A stretch of DNA of 64,000 bases, from positions 25,475 through 89,474 of the forward strand of contig NZ_SZXJ01000060.1 of the NCBI RefSeq assembly GCF_005281345.1, read 5' to 3'. Position numbers and translations under genes: made by a program. The notes below the pieces were generated by a model, which was not told the origin of the DNA, did no database searches, and was given only the letters and a program-made list of their open reading frames with translations. The stretch comes from Citrobacter sp. wls619. Its GTDB lineage: Bacteria; Pseudomonadota; Gammaproteobacteria; Enterobacterales; Enterobacteriaceae. Positions 29,604 through 39,225 of the stretch are shown piece after piece. Within the stretch, counting starts at the first letter, position 1. Every line of letters starts with the position of its first letter.

Positions 29604-30554
29604 ATGAACGTCATCTGTACATCACCTTCATTTGCCAAATACGATCAGCAGCCGATCAAACGGCTTAACGACGCAGGACTTGAATTAATCATGCTACCTG
29701 CAGATGCCGGTTTAGAAGCACTTGCGCCTCATCTGGAACAGACAGTGGCAATGATCGTCGCTTTTACCGATGTTAATGCCGGACTAATCGCGGCGGCACC
29801 GAATCTGAAAATCGTCTGCAAACACGGCGTGGGCGTCGATAATATCGACCTAGATGCCACGCGTGAAAAAGGTATTTTTGTTACCAATGTGCCGGATGCC
29901 AATAAGCATGCCGTCGCAGACTTTGCGTTTTCCCTGATCCTTAACTGTGCACGTCAGCTCCCCTACGCGATTGAACAAACCCGCACAGGAAACTGGCCAC
30001 GGATCTTCGCCTCCGATGTATATGGAAAAACGATTGGCATTATTGGGTTAGGTAACATCGGTAAACAGGTTGCACTGCGAGCCCGCGGCTTTAATATGCG
30101 CGTACTGGCTCACGACGCATGGCAGGATGCACAGTTCGCTGCAGATAATCACATTGAATACGTGTCGCTCGATGAACTAACAGAACAAAGTGATTTCATC
30201 ACGTTACACACTCCGCTGACGCCAGAAACCAAAGATCTCTTTGATTTAGCGCAGATGAAAAAAATGAAGAGCAGCAGTTATCTCATTAACGTTTCACGCG
30301 GTGGTGTCGTTAATGAAGAGGATCTCTTACTGGCTCTGACGCAGGGCGTCATTAAGGGCGCTGCCGCCGATGTCTTTCTACAAGAGCCGTGCAATTCACA
30401 TCCCTTATTTTCGCTCGATAATTTTATTCCTACGGCACATATTGCAGGATATACCGAGGGCGCGGTCAGCAATATCGGCGAGCAATGTGTTTATAACATC
30501 ATTGAACATGTCATTCATCAGCGTAAGCCTCAAAATATCATGAATGGATTATAA
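29604..30554 (+). CDS. D-isomer-specific 2-hydroxyacid dehydrogenase
   Basis: 316 residues. The NAD-binding motif is GIIGLGNIGKQVALRARGF (about 148-166), and catalytic Arg, Glu and His are in NVSRGGVVNE, FLQEPC and TAHIAGYTEGA. It resembles phosphoglycerate dehydrogenase-like proteins without a regulatory domain. In this operon it could reduce a 2-oxoacid (hydroxypyruvate, glyoxylate) or oxidise the entering sugar acid. Preceded by AACAGGA at a suitable distance. Confidence 0.9.
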   Translation: MNVICTSPSFAKYDQQPIKRLNDAGLELIMLPADAGLEALAPHLEQTVAMIVAFTDVNAGLIAAAPNLKIVCKHGVGVDNIDLDATREKGIFVTNVPDANKHAVADFAFSLILNCARQLPYAIEQTRTGNWPRIFASDVYGKTIGIIGLGNIGKQVALRARGFNMRVLAHDAWQDAQFAADNHIEYVSLDELTEQSDFITLHTPLTPETKDLFDLAQMKKMKSSSYLINVSRGGVVNEEDLLLALTQGVIKGAAADVFLQEPCNSHPLFSLDNFIPTAHIAGYTEGAVSNIGEQCVYNIIEHVIHQRKPQNIMNGL

Positions 30555-30619
30555 CATTGTGGAGATAACCCTACTCTTTCCACAATAATAAAAATGAACA
30601 TCTACCATGGGCCAGATAT

Positions 30620-31939
30620 ATGAATAATTTTGCAGAAAAATCCCGAATTCGCTGGTGGATTGCGGGATTAATGTGGCTTGCTATTGCAATTAACTATATT
30701 GACCGGACGGTATTATCTGCTGCTGCACCTCACCTCATTGATGAGCTAAAACTCGATCCTGAAATGATGGGGTTTATTATGGCGGCATTCTTCTGGTCAT
30801 ATTCTTTACTGCAAATACCGGCAGGTTGGTTTGCAGACCGCTTTGGTCAGAAAAAAGGTCTGGGTTTTGCCGTCGCGTGGTGGTCAATCGCCACCTCAAT
30901 GATGGGTTTAGCCACTGGATTTAAATCTCTACTCGCATTAAGACTTGCTCTGGGCGTCGGTGAAGCCGCCGCCTATCCAAGCAATGCAGGGATCGCTGCA
31001 CGCTGGTTCCCGGATCGGGAGAGAGCCACCGTCTCAGGATTATTTGACAGTGCCTCTAAATTTGGTGGTGCCGTCGCGATGCCGCTTATTGTCTGGATGA
31101 TCTACCAGTTTGACTGGCGGATGACATTTCTGATTATTGGTGGCGTAGGCATTTTTTGGGTCATTGCCTGGTATTTTATTTATACAGAAAACCCGGAAGA
31201 CCACAAAAAGATCAGTACAAGCGAAATTAAACATATTCGCGAAGGGCAAAAGCAAAAACACGGCGACAAATCCGTATTACCGATGCGTTGGTATAAACTG
31301 TTGCGCTACCGGAATATTTGGGCAATGTGTATCGGTTTCTTTACCATCAACTATACATCCTATTTCTTTATTACCTGGCTGCCCACCTATCTGGTAAAAG
31401 ACAAAGGAATGGATTTTATCAAAATGGGGATGGTTGCCGCCCTGCCATTATTATGTGGGATGGTGATAGAAGTCTTTGCCGGCTGGGCCTCTGACCGTAT
31501 GGTACATAAGCGAATCCTGTCGCTGACCGCCACAAGAAAATTATTCCTGACAATCGGTCTGTTAATGGCTTTATGTATTGGTTTTGCCCCTTTCACTGAT
31601 TCCGTATTTATGACCGTATTTTTACTGTGTGTGGCGAAATCAGGCACCACGGTTGCCGCCTCGCAGGTCTGGGCATTACCGGGTGACGTTGCGCCTAAAA
31701 ACAGCGTATCGATTGTTGCAGGGTTACAGAATACTGTCTCTAATATGGGGGGCGCGGTAGGACCCATTATTACCGGTGCCATTGTTGCAGCCACTGGCTC
31801 CTTTACCTGGGCGCTGGTGTTCTCTGCCGCACTGGTGGTGCTGGGAATTTTGAACTATCTCTTTTTGATGGGTAAAGTTGAGCCAATCATCGACAGCGAA
31901 CATGAAGCGTTGTGCATGAAAGAAGCGCAACAGCACTAA
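30620..31939 (+). CDS. MFS sugar-acid transporter (anion:cation symporter family)
   Basis: 439 residues with 12 predicted membrane helices. Family features are NYIDRTVLSAAAPHL (near residue 25), GWFADRFGQKKGL, LGVGEAAAYPSNAGIAARWFPDRERA and a central charged loop (ENPEDHKKISTSEIKHI). Relatives carry glucarate, galactonate or hexuronates into the cell with protons. As the last gene of the operon it is the likely uptake system for the acid metabolised by this cluster. A strong terminator follows. Confidence 0.92.
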   Translation: MNNFAEKSRIRWWIAGLMWLAIAINYIDRTVLSAAAPHLIDELKLDPEMMGFIMAAFFWSYSLLQIPAGWFADRFGQKKGLGFAVAWWSIATSMMGLATGFKSLLALRLALGVGEAAAYPSNAGIAARWFPDRERATVSGLFDSASKFGGAVAMPLIVWMIYQFDWRMTFLIIGGVGIFWVIAWYFIYTENPEDHKKISTSEIKHIREGQKQKHGDKSVLPMRWYKLLRYRNIWAMCIGFFTINYTSYFFITWLPTYLVKDKGMDFIKMGMVAALPLLCGMVIEVFAGWASDRMVHKRILSLTATRKLFLTIGLLMALCIGFAPFTDSVFMTVFLLCVAKSGTTVAASQVWALPGDVAPKNSVSIVAGLQNTVSNMGGAVGPIITGAIVAATGSFTWALVFSAALVVLGILNYLFLMGKVEPIIDSEHEALCMKEAQQH

Positions 31940-31962
31940 ATTCGCTCTGGCAACGGTATTCT

Positions 31963-31999
31963 CCGGTCAGTCAGTCGTACTGACCGGCTTTATTTTTTC
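31963..31999 (+). terminator. Terminator of the acid-sugar operon
   Basis: Perfect stem CCGGTCAG/CTGACCGG, 9-nt loop, then CTTTATTTTTT, about 25 bp after the MFS stop codon. Confidence 0.9.
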
Positions 32000-32123
32000 T
32001 CGTAACACACCCCGTTATCATCCGCAAAGCTGCGTGATCTTAATCACGAAATGATTGTATTTTCACCAGTAAACGTTTTAAGATCGCCACCTCTCCTTTT
32101 TGCAGCTAACCCGATTTATACAT

Positions 32124-33320
32124 ATGACAACAAACACTGTTTCCCGCAAGATCGCGTGGCTACGGGTAGTTACGCTTGCTATTGCCGGTTTTATTTTCAA
32201 TACCACTGAGTTTGTCCCGGTCGGTTTGCTGTCCGACATCGCGCAAAGCTTTAATATGCAAACCGCGCAGGTTGGGATCATGTTGACGATCTACGCCTGG
32301 GTGGTGGCCCTGATGTCGCTGCCATTTATGCTGCTCACCAGCCAGATGGAACGACGTAAGCTTCTGATCTGCCTGTTTGTGGTGTTCATTGCCAGCCATG
32401 TTCTCTCTTTCCTCGCATGGAACTTCACTGTACTGGTTATGAGTCGCATAGGGATTGCCTTTGCCCATGCCATCTTCTGGTCAATTACCGCGTCACTGGC
32501 TATTCGCATGGCTCCTGCCGGGAAACGCGCACAGGCGTTGAGCCTGATTGCCACCGGTACCGCGCTGGCGATGGTATTAGGCCTGCCTATCGGGCGTATT
32601 GTTGGGCAATATTTTGGCTGGCGTACCACCTTCTTTGTCATCGGTATGGGGGCGTTAATCACGCTTCTTTGCCTGATTAAGCTGTTGCCTAAGCTGCCAA
32701 GCGAGCATTCAGGTTCATTAAAAAGCCTGCCACTGTTGTTCCGTCGCCCTGCGCTGATGAGTTTGTATTTGTTAACGGTGATAGTGGTGACCGCACACTA
32801 CACGGCTTACAGCTATATCGAACCGTTTGTCCAGACGGTCGCCGGGCTGAGCGCTAACTTTGCCACCGTGCTGCTGCTGGTTCTCGGTGGCGCGGGTATT
32901 ATTGGCAGCGTTATTTTTGGCAAATTGGGTAATCAGTATGCCTCGGTGTTGATAAGCGCGGCTATCGCCCTGTTGACCCTGTGCCTGGTGCTGCTACTGC
33001 CTGCTGCCGATAGCGAAATGCACCTTGCGATCCTGAGTATTTTCTGGGGCATTGCCATTATGGTGATCGGTCTGGGAATGCAGGTGAAAGTACTGGCGCT
33101 GGCTCCGGATGCCACTGACGTCGCGATGGCGCTGTTCTCCGGTATCTTTAATATTGGTATTGGCGCGGGGGCGCTGGTGGGAAATCAGGTAAGCCTGCAC
33201 TGGTCGATGTCGACGATTGGTTACGTCGGTGCACTCCCTGCCGTTGCCGCGCTGATCTGGTCAGTGACTATCTTTCGCAAATGGCCGGTAACGCTGGAAG
33301 AACAACCACAGCAGCAATAA
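32124..33320 (+). CDS. sotB: Sugar efflux MFS transporter SotB
   Basis: 398 residues from [15 protein letters not shown], closely matching E. coli SotB (YdeA, 396). Twelve helices; conserved [16 protein letters not shown] and [21 protein letters not shown]. The protein exports arabinose, IPTG and similar sugars. The open frame extends 8 codons upstream, but the alignment supports this ATG. Gene order sotB-marC is as in K-12, with a shared bidirectional terminator between them. Confidence 0.95.
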   Translation: MTTNTVSRKIAWLRVVTLAIAGFIFNTTEFVPVGLLSDIAQSFNMQTAQVGIMLTIYAWVVALMSLPFMLLTSQMERRKLLICLFVVFIASHVLSFLAWNFTVLVMSRIGIAFAHAIFWSITASLAIRMAPAGKRAQALSLIATGTALAMVLGLPIGRIVGQYFGWRTTFFVIGMGALITLLCLIKLLPKLPSEHSGSLKSLPLLFRRPALMSLYLLTVIVVTAHYTAYSYIEPFVQTVAGLSANFATVLLLVLGGAGIIGSVIFGKLGNQYASVLISAAIALLTLCLVLLLPAADSEMHLAILSIFWGIAIMVIGLGMQVKVLALAPDATDVAMALFSGIFNIGIGAGALVGNQVSLHWSMSTIGYVGALPAVAALIWSVTIFRKWPVTLEEQPQQQ

Positions 33321-33325
33321 GATAA

Positions 33326-33354
33326 GGGCCCGGTAGACATACCGGGCCCTTTGT
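33326..33354. terminator. Bidirectional terminator between sotB and marC
   Basis: Perfect stem GGGCCCGGT/ACCGGGCCC with a 6-nt loop, followed by TTTGTTT on the + strand. The two genes converge here. Confidence 0.8.
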
Positions 33355-34020
33355 TTAATGGTAGGTTTGGATGATTTCCAGCACGCCGTTAATAATAAAC
33401 TGTACACCCATACACACCAGCAGGAAGCCCATCAGACGGGAAATAGCTTCGATTCCGCCTTTCCCCACCAGCCGCATAATTCCGCCAGAACTGCGCAGAC
33501 ATCCCCACAAGATAATCCCGACGACAGCAAAAATAATGGGTGGCGCAACCATGATCACCCAGTCCGGAAATTCGGAGCCGTGACGCACGGTGGAGGCCGA
33601 ACTGATGATCATTGCAATCGTCCCCGGGCCGGCAGTACTCGGCATTGCCAGCGGAACAAAGGCAATATTAGCCGTTGGTTCGTCTTCCAGCTCTTCGGAT
33701 TTGCTTCTCGCTTCCGGAGACTCATGCGCTTTCTGCTGGGGGAACAACATACGAAAGCCGATAAACGCAACGATTAACCCGCCCGCAATGCGCAATCCGG
33801 GAATCGAAATCCCGAAAGTATTCATCACCAGTTGCCCGGCGTAGTACGCAACCATCATGATGGCAAACACGTAAACAGACGCCATTAATGACTGACGGTT
33901 ACGCTCTGCGCTGTTCATGTTGCCGGCTAACCCGAGAAACAACGCCACGGTGGTTAACGGGTTGGCTAACGGTAACAGGACTACCAGCCCCAGTCCTATC
34001 GCTTTAAACAAGTCCATCAT
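33355..34020 (-). CDS. marC: MarC-family inner-membrane protein
   Basis: 221 residues, six predicted helices ([20 protein letters not shown] at the start, then [33 protein letters not shown] and others). Conserved [17 protein letters not shown]. The UPF0056/MarC family has no established transport substrate, and marC is not needed for Mar-type antibiotic resistance despite its name. It is divergent from marRAB. Confidence 0.95.
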   Translation of the reverse strand: MMDLFKAIGLGLVVLLPLANPLTTVALFLGLAGNMNSAERNRQSLMASVYVFAIMMVAYYAGQLVMNTFGISIPGLRIAGGLIVAFIGFRMLFPQQKAHESPEARSKSEELEDEPTANIAFVPLAMPSTAGPGTIAMIISSASTVRHGSEFPDWVIMVAPPIIFAVVGIILWGCLRSSGGIMRLVGKGGIEAISRLMGFLLVCMGVQFIINGVLEIIQTYH

Positions 34021-34178
34021 AATGTCATCTTTCCTGTGCGTTAATCGTCAACGGCAAGTATAAGGTGAAATCGCTGAGATAAGCCATTTTAGCGATGTAA
34101 GGATTCATTTTTCATCCTGGCGGATAAACCAGAATTATCAAAACGTTAAAAATAGATGCACCATTCGCCGGGCCTGGT

Positions 34179-34198
34179 GATTTAGCAAAACGTGGCAT
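34179..34198. promoter_or_regulatory. Marbox upstream of marRAB
   Basis: GATTTAGCAAAACGTGGCAT matches the E. coli mar marbox, where MarA, SoxS and Rob bind and activate. It lies just upstream of the -35 element. Confidence 0.85.
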
Positions 34199-34214
34199 GC
34201 GGCGACTCATTCAT

Positions 34215-34272
34215 TTGACTTATATTTGCCTAAGCAATAATATCAGCCGTGACTAACTACTTGCCAGGGCAA
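34215..34272 (+). promoter_or_regulatory. marRAB promoter and two MarR operators
   Basis: The -35 is TTGACT (34215-34220) and the -10 TAATAT (34238-34243), 17-bp spacing. MarR site I is TTGCCTAAGCAA (34226-34237), between the two hexamers; site II is TTGCCAGGGCAA (34261-34272), just before the GTG start of marR. Site II is a perfect match to the known palindrome; site I is slightly diverged from E. coli. Confidence 0.85.
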
Positions 34273-34277
34273 CCATT

Positions 34278-34712
34278 GTGAAAAGCACCAGTGATCTGTT
34301 CAATGAAATCATCCCACTGGGTCGTTTGATCTACATGGTTAATCAGAAAAAAGATCGTTTATTAAACGACTATTTGTCACCGCTGGATATCACGGCATCG
34401 CAGTTTAAGGTGCTCTGCTCCATCCGTTGCGCGGTGTGCATTACCCCTGTCGAATTGAAAAAAGTGCTGTCTGTCGATCTTGGCGCCCTGACACGGATGC
34501 TGGACAGACTGGCCTGTAAAGGCTGGATAGAAAGGCTTCCGAATCCACATGACAAGCGCGGCGTGCTGGTGAAACTCACCGAAGACGGCGCAGCAATTTG
34601 CGAGCAGTGTCATCAATTAGTAGGGCAAGACCTGCACCAGGAACTAACAAAAAACTTAACGGCGGAAGAAGTAGCAACACTTGAGCATTTGCTTAAGAGA
34701 ATCCTGCCGTAA
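34278..34712 (+). CDS. marR: Multiple antibiotic resistance repressor
   Basis: 144 residues with a GTG start directly after operator site II, as in E. coli. Winged-helix DNA-binding domain with the helix VDLGALTRMLDRLACKGWIERLPN and conserved wing PHDKRGVLVKLTEDG. It represses marRAB; salicylate or oxidation by copper of a conserved Cys (Cys 80 in E. coli) relieves it. The cysteine in MLDRLACKGW fits that position. First gene of marRAB. Confidence 0.96.
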   Translation: MKSTSDLFNEIIPLGRLIYMVNQKKDRLLNDYLSPLDITASQFKVLCSIRCAVCITPVELKKVLSVDLGALTRMLDRLACKGWIERLPNPHDKRGVLVKLTEDGAAICEQCHQLVGQDLHQELTKNLTAEEVATLEHLLKRILP

Positions 34713-34730
34713 ACAGAAAGAGGTATGACG

Positions 34731-35114
34731 ATGTCCAGACGCAATACTGACACAATCACTATTCATAGCATTTTGGACTGGATCGAAAATAACCTTGAAT
34801 CGCCACTCTCGCTGGAAAAAGTGTCTGAGCGTTCAGGTTACTCCAAATGGCACCTGCAGCGGATGTTCAAAAAAGAAACCGGCCATTCATTAGGTCAATA
34901 CATCCGTAGCCGTAAAATGACTGAAATAGCGCAAAAATTGAAAGAGAGTAACGAACCGATCCTCTATCTTGCAGAGCGTTACGGTTTTGAGTCTCAGCAA
35001 ACGCTGACCCGGACATTCAAGAACTATTTTGATGTACCGCCGCATAAATATCGGATGACGAATATGCACGGCGAATCCCGGTATTTGCTACCGCTCAATC
35101 AATGCAATTGCTAA
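34731..35114 (+). CDS. marA: AraC-family activator MarA
   Basis: 127 residues from [15 protein letters not shown]. An ATG two codons upstream is only 1 nt from the AAAGAGG ribosome site, so this ATG (7-nt spacing) is preferred. Two helix-turn-helix units are visible: [20 protein letters not shown] and [19 protein letters not shown]. MarA binds marboxes and activates acrAB, tolC, micF and marRAB itself. Differences from E. coli are concentrated at the C-terminus. Confidence 0.97.
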   Translation: MSRRNTDTITIHSILDWIENNLESPLSLEKVSERSGYSKWHLQRMFKKETGHSLGQYIRSRKMTEIAQKLKESNEPILYLAERYGFESQQTLTRTFKNYFDVPPHKYRMTNMHGESRYLLPLNQCNC

Positions 35115-35144
35115 TCGCCAGTTAACGACGTAACCGAGGAAATC

Positions 35145-35363
35145 ATGAAACTTCTGTCTTATGCGATGCTGGCCCTGCTGCTTGTTGTATCGGGCCAGAG
35201 CATGGCGGAACAGACCCCGCAACCGACAACGCAAAATAATCGCGACGCGATGATTATGCCTCCTGCGCACGATCAGTCCCCGTTCGATTTTAACCATATG
35301 GGTGCCGGCAGCGATAAATCCGATGAATTAGGTGTGCCTTATTACAATATGCACAGCCTGTAA
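35145..35363 (+). CDS. marB: MarB periplasmic small protein
   Basis: 72 residues with a signal peptide (MKLLSYAMLALLLVVSGQSMA). The mature part is short and polar (TPQPTTQNNRDAMIMPPAH, ending SDELGVPYYNMHSL). MarB modestly lowers marA expression in E. coli by an unclear route. Last gene of the operon; a strong terminator follows. Confidence 0.93.
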   Translation: MKLLSYAMLALLLVVSGQSMAEQTPQPTTQNNRDAMIMPPAHDQSPFDFNHMGAGSDKSDELGVPYYNMHSL

Positions 35364-35369
35364 TTTTTT

Positions 35370-35395
35370 GCCCCGTCACTGCGGGGCTTTTTTTT
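35370..35395 (+). terminator. Terminator of marRAB
   Basis: Stem GCCCCG/CGGGGC with a 6-nt loop followed by eight T residues. The T tract overlaps the stop codon of the converging eamA. Confidence 0.92.
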
Positions 35396-36293
35396 AGCCC
35401 CTCGCCTGTGCAATCTTGCGCAGTCGAAAACCGAACACATTGATATACAACCCCGCCATGATCAACAACGCACCAATCAGTTGCAGCCCGGTTAACGTTT
35501 CATCCAGCAGCACGGCTGCACTGGCCAGCCCCACCACGGGTACCAGCAACGACAGTGGCGCAACACGCCAGGTTTCATAGCGCCCCAGCAGAGAACCCCA
35601 AATGCCATAGCCCACAATGGTCGCCACAAAGGCCAGATACACCAGTGACAGAATGGTAGTCATATCGATTGCCACAAGGCTCTGCACGATTTGCGTTGGG
35701 CCATCAAGCAATGCCGATGCCAGAAAAAACGGAACGACAGGAATTAATGCGCTCCACACCACCAGCGACATGACCGCTGGACGCGAAGTATGCTGCATAA
35801 TTTTCTTATTAAAGATATTGCCGCAGGCCCAGCTCAGTGCAGCCGCCAGCGTCAACATAAAGCCAAGCATACCGACATGCTGTCCATTCAGACTCGCCTC
35901 AATCAATACCAGTACACCAAACACCGCCAGCGCGATACCGACCAGTTGCTTCCCCTGCAAACGCTCGCCAAAGGCGAGCGCCCCCAGCACGATGGTGAAA
36001 AACGCTTGCGCCTGTAAAACCAGCGATGCCAGACCGGCAGGCATCCCAAATTTGATGGCGCTGAACAGAAAAGCGAACTGACCGAAGCTGATGGTCAGGC
36101 CATAGCCAAGTAACAGCGAGAGCGGGATCTTCGGGCGGGCAACAAAAAAAATCGCGGGAAACGCCACCAGTAAAAAGCGCAAGCCTGCCAGCATCAACGG
36201 CGGCATATTGTGCAAGCCCACTTTGATGACGACAAAGTTAAGCCCCCATACCACGACAACCAGTAACGCCAACAACCCATCTTTACGCGACAT
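35394..36293 (-). CDS. eamA: Cysteine/O-acetylserine exporter EamA
   Basis: 299 residues from MSRKDGLLALLVVVVWG, the E. coli EamA (YdeD) length; the open frame extends 37 codons upstream without signal. Ten helices in two EamA (DMT superfamily) repeats: GLNFVVIKVGLHNMPPLML in the first and WACGNIFNKKIMQH starting the second. It exports O-acetylserine and cysteine-pathway metabolites. Divergent from ydeE. Confidence 0.94.
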   Translation of the reverse strand: MSRKDGLLALLVVVVWGLNFVVIKVGLHNMPPLMLAGLRFLLVAFPAIFFVARPKIPLSLLLGYGLTISFGQFAFLFSAIKFGMPAGLASLVLQAQAFFTIVLGALAFGERLQGKQLVGIALAVFGVLVLIEASLNGQHVGMLGFMLTLAAALSWACGNIFNKKIMQHTSRPAVMSLVVWSALIPVVPFFLASALLDGPTQIVQSLVAIDMTTILSLVYLAFVATIVGYGIWGSLLGRYETWRVAPLSLLVPVVGLASAAVLLDETLTGLQLIGALLIMAGLYINVFGFRLRKIAQARG

Positions 36294-36491
36294 AACACCG
36301 CCCCTGCAAATATTAAATTTTTGTAAACAAGTTAAGGTAACGGAAATCGTTGTACCGTAACAGATCATTAATTCAGGTAGGCCACACAGGGCATTTTCAG
36401 ACAACTTATTGAGTGTACATCACACTTTTAGCATGCTATTTGTTTCTGATATCTAAAAAAAACATAACAACATGCACTGTCGGGCAAAAAA

Positions 36492-37679
36492 ATGAATATC
36501 TCGCTGAGAAGGTCGACCCTTGCATTACTCGCGTCATCATTACTATTAACCATTGGACGCGGAGCCACGCTACCATTCATGACGATTTACCTCAGTCGTC
36601 AGTATGGCCTGGGTGTCGATCTGATCGGTTATGCAATGACAGTAGCACTGACTATTGGCGTCGTTTTCAGTCTTGGATTCGGCATCCTGGCCGATAAATT
36701 TGAAAAAAAACGCTTTATGCTGCTGGCGATTGCGGGCTTTGCTTCCGGCTTTATCGCGATTCCTCTGGTGCATAACGTGGTGGTGGTGGTTCTGCTCTTC
36801 GCACTGATCAACTGTGCCTACTCCGTGTTTGCAACCGTGCTGAAAGCCTGGTTTGCCGATAACCTCTCAGCCACCAATAAAACAAAAATTTTCTCACTTA
36901 ACTACACCGTGCTGAACATCGGCTGGACCGTGGGTCCGCCGTTGGGCACGCTACTGGTTATGCAAAGCATTAACCTGCCGTTCTGGTTGGCGGCCATCTG
37001 TTCAGCCTTCCCGCTGGTGTTTATCCAGACATGGGTAAAACGCTCCGCAATCCCCTCTGAAGGTTTGAACGCGACAGTATGGTCACCCTCGGTTCTGCTG
37101 CGCGATAAAGCATTATGCTGGTTTACGTTGTCTGCTTTTCTGGCCTCGTTTGTCAGTGGGGCATTTGCATCCTGTATTTCTCAGTACGTGATGGTGGTTG
37201 CCGATGGCGATTTTGCTGAGAAAGTGGTGGCGGTCGTACTGCCCGTCAACGCGGCCATTGTGGTATCGCTGCAATATGCTGTCGGACGCAGACTGACGTC
37301 TGCAAACATCCGCCCGCTGATGGCCGCAGGTACACTGTTTTTTGTTATCGGTCTGGTCGGTTTTACCTTCTCTGGCAACAGCCTGCTGTTCTGGGGGATT
37401 TCAGCCGCCTTTTTCACCATTGGCGAGGTCATCTACGCGCCGGGTGAATACATGCTGATCGACAACATTGCACCGGCAGGCATGAAAGCCAGTTACTTTT
37501 CCGCCCAGTCACTGGGCTGGCTTGGCGCGGCGGTAAACCCATTAGTCAGCGGGGTCATCCTGACCACACTGCCCCCCTGGTCGCTGTTTGTCGCGCTAAT
37601 GGTGGCGATTATCCTTGCCTGGGCGTTAATGATAAAAGGCATGCGCGCCAAACCCTGGAGCCAGCCGGCAGTCTGCTGA
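36492..37679 (+). CDS. ydeE: MFS exporter YdeE
   Basis: 395 residues, same length as E. coli YdeE. Twelve helices, with TIGRGATLPFMTIYLS in helix 1 and GILADKFEKKRFML in the first cytoplasmic loop. Relatives export dipeptides and arabinose-like sugars. In K-12 the next gene is mgtS/dgcZ; here the urt operon intervenes and converges on ydeE. Confidence 0.94.
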   Translation: MNISLRRSTLALLASSLLLTIGRGATLPFMTIYLSRQYGLGVDLIGYAMTVALTIGVVFSLGFGILADKFEKKRFMLLAIAGFASGFIAIPLVHNVVVVVLLFALINCAYSVFATVLKAWFADNLSATNKTKIFSLNYTVLNIGWTVGPPLGTLLVMQSINLPFWLAAICSAFPLVFIQTWVKRSAIPSEGLNATVWSPSVLLRDKALCWFTLSAFLASFVSGAFASCISQYVMVVADGDFAEKVVAVVLPVNAAIVVSLQYAVGRRLTSANIRPLMAAGTLFFVIGLVGFTFSGNSLLFWGISAAFFTIGEVIYAPGEYMLIDNIAPAGMKASYFSAQSLGWLGAAVNPLVSGVILTTLPPWSLFVALMVAIILAWALMIKGMRAKPWSQPAVC

Positions 37680-37719
37680 ACATTACGGCGACAGTGCCAA
37701 AACGGCGCTGTCGCCTGAT

Positions 37720-38418
37720 TCAGATGGCAACCAACCCACGCACCCCTTCTGCTGCCATGTTTTCACCTGATCCGCGTTGAATAATGCTTCCTCGCGACAT
37801 TAACAGATATTTGTCCGCAAGCTGTTCGGCAAAATCATAAAACTGCTCCACCAGCAATATGGCCATGTCACCACGATGGGCCAGTTGGCTGATAACCAGG
37901 CCAATCTCCTTAATCACCGAAGGCTGGATCCCCTCTGTTGGTTCATCGAGGATCAACAACTGCGGGCGACTGGCCAGCGCCCGGCCAATAGCTAACTGTT
38001 GCTGTTGCCCGCCCGATAAATCACCGCCCCGCCGGTATTTCATCTCCTGTAATACCGGAAACAACGCATAAATTTCTTCCGGTACACGTTTTGCCTGTTG
38101 TGCTGAAAACCGGGAGAGTCCCAACAGCAGATTTTCTTCCACCGTCAGGCGAGGAAAAATATCGCGCCCCTGCGGCACATACGCTACGCCTGCCTGCACC
38201 CGCTGATGTGGCTTACGGTGAGTCATGTTTTTACCCTGCCAGATAACGCTGCCGCTGCGGGTTGGAATCAGCCCCATCAGGCACTTCAGCAGTGTCGTTT
38301 TGCCAACCCCATTACGCCCCAGCAGACATGTTACTTCACCGATACGCGCCTCAAAACTCACGCCGCGCAGGATATGGCTGCCGCCATAGTATTGATTTAG
38401 TTCATTTACCTGTAGCAT
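37720..38418 (-). CDS. urtE: Urea ABC transporter ATPase UrtE
   Basis: 232 residues. Walker A GRNGVGKTT (about 34-42), signature LSGGQQQQLAIGRAL and Walker B LLILDEPTEGIQPS. The EGIQPS variant and N-terminal MLQVNELNQYYGGSHIL are typical of UrtE within the branched-chain amino-acid (LivF-like) group. Last gene of the operon; it follows urtD by 9 bp. Confidence 0.93.
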   Translation of the reverse strand: MLQVNELNQYYGGSHILRGVSFEARIGEVTCLLGRNGVGKTTLLKCLMGLIPTRSGSVIWQGKNMTHRKPHQRVQAGVAYVPQGRDIFPRLTVEENLLLGLSRFSAQQAKRVPEEIYALFPVLQEMKYRRGGDLSGGQQQQLAIGRALASRPQLLILDEPTEGIQPSVIKEIGLVISQLAHRGDMAILLVEQFYDFAEQLADKYLLMSRGSIIQRGSGENMAAEGVRGLVAI

Positions 38419-38427
38419 CAGCCCCCC

Positions 38428-39225
38428 TTAGCGTCCGAGATACACTTCAATCACCTGCTCGTTGGCCTGAACATCACGCAGGCTCCCCTCGGCCAGCACC
38501 CGCCCCTGGTGCAATACCGTGACGTGATCGGCAATGCTCTCAACAAACCCCATATCGTGCTCAACCACCATCAGAGAATGCTTTCCGGCAAGCTGGCGAA
38601 ACAGTTCAGCGGTGTATTCCGTCTCGGCATCCGTCATCCCGGCAGCCGGTTCATCCAGTAGCAGCAAATGCGGCTCCTGCACCAGCAACATACCAATCTC
38701 CAGAAATTGTTTCTGTCCATGGGAAAGGCGTCCGGCACGACGGGCGCGTTCGTTACTCAGTCGCAACAGCGTCAACATGTCATCGATGCGATCCCGTTGT
38801 TCTCCCGATAAACACGCGCGTAAGGAACCCCAAACGGATTTATCATTTTTCATCGCCAACTCGAGGTTCTCCTCCACCGTCAGCGCTTCAAATACGGTCG
38901 GTTTCTGAAATTTGCGACCAATGCCCCGGCGAGCAATGCCGATGGCGTCGAGTGCTGTTAAATCAATGGATTGATCGTAAATCGCCTGCCCACTTTGCGG
39001 TTTTGTTTTGCCGGTGATGACATCCATCAGGGTGGTTTTTCCCGCGCCATTGGGTCCAATAACGCAGCGTAACTCTCCAACCCCAATATTGAGCGTCAAA
39101 TCCGTTAGCGCCTGGAAACCATCAAAGTTAACGTTTATTTTTTCCAGTTGGAGCACCGGATCGGTTTGATTGCGAAAACGATCGCCTGGCATATGGCGGG
39201 TAAAAAGCCCTTCATCTGGCTGCAT
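38428..39225 (-). CDS. urtD: Urea ABC transporter ATPase UrtD
   Basis: 265 residues, LivG-like. Walker A GPNGAGKTT (about 56-64), signature LSHGQKQFLEIGM, Walker B LLLLDEPAAGMTDAE, and the UrtD-specific GVGELRCVIGPNGAGKTTLM region. Its ATG overlaps the urtC stop by one base (TAATG). The N-terminal 25 residues precede the usual ABC start and may be partly dispensable. Confidence 0.93.
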   Translation of the reverse strand: MQPDEGLFTRHMPGDRFRNQTDPVLQLEKINVNFDGFQALTDLTLNIGVGELRCVIGPNGAGKTTLMDVITGKTKPQSGQAIYDQSIDLTALDAIGIARRGIGRKFQKPTVFEALTVEENLELAMKNDKSVWGSLRACLSGEQRDRIDDMLTLLRLSNERARRAGRLSHGQKQFLEIGMLLVQEPHLLLLDEPAAGMTDAETEYTAELFRQLAGKHSLMVVEHDMGFVESIADHVTVLHQGRVLAEGSLRDVQANEQVIEVYLGR

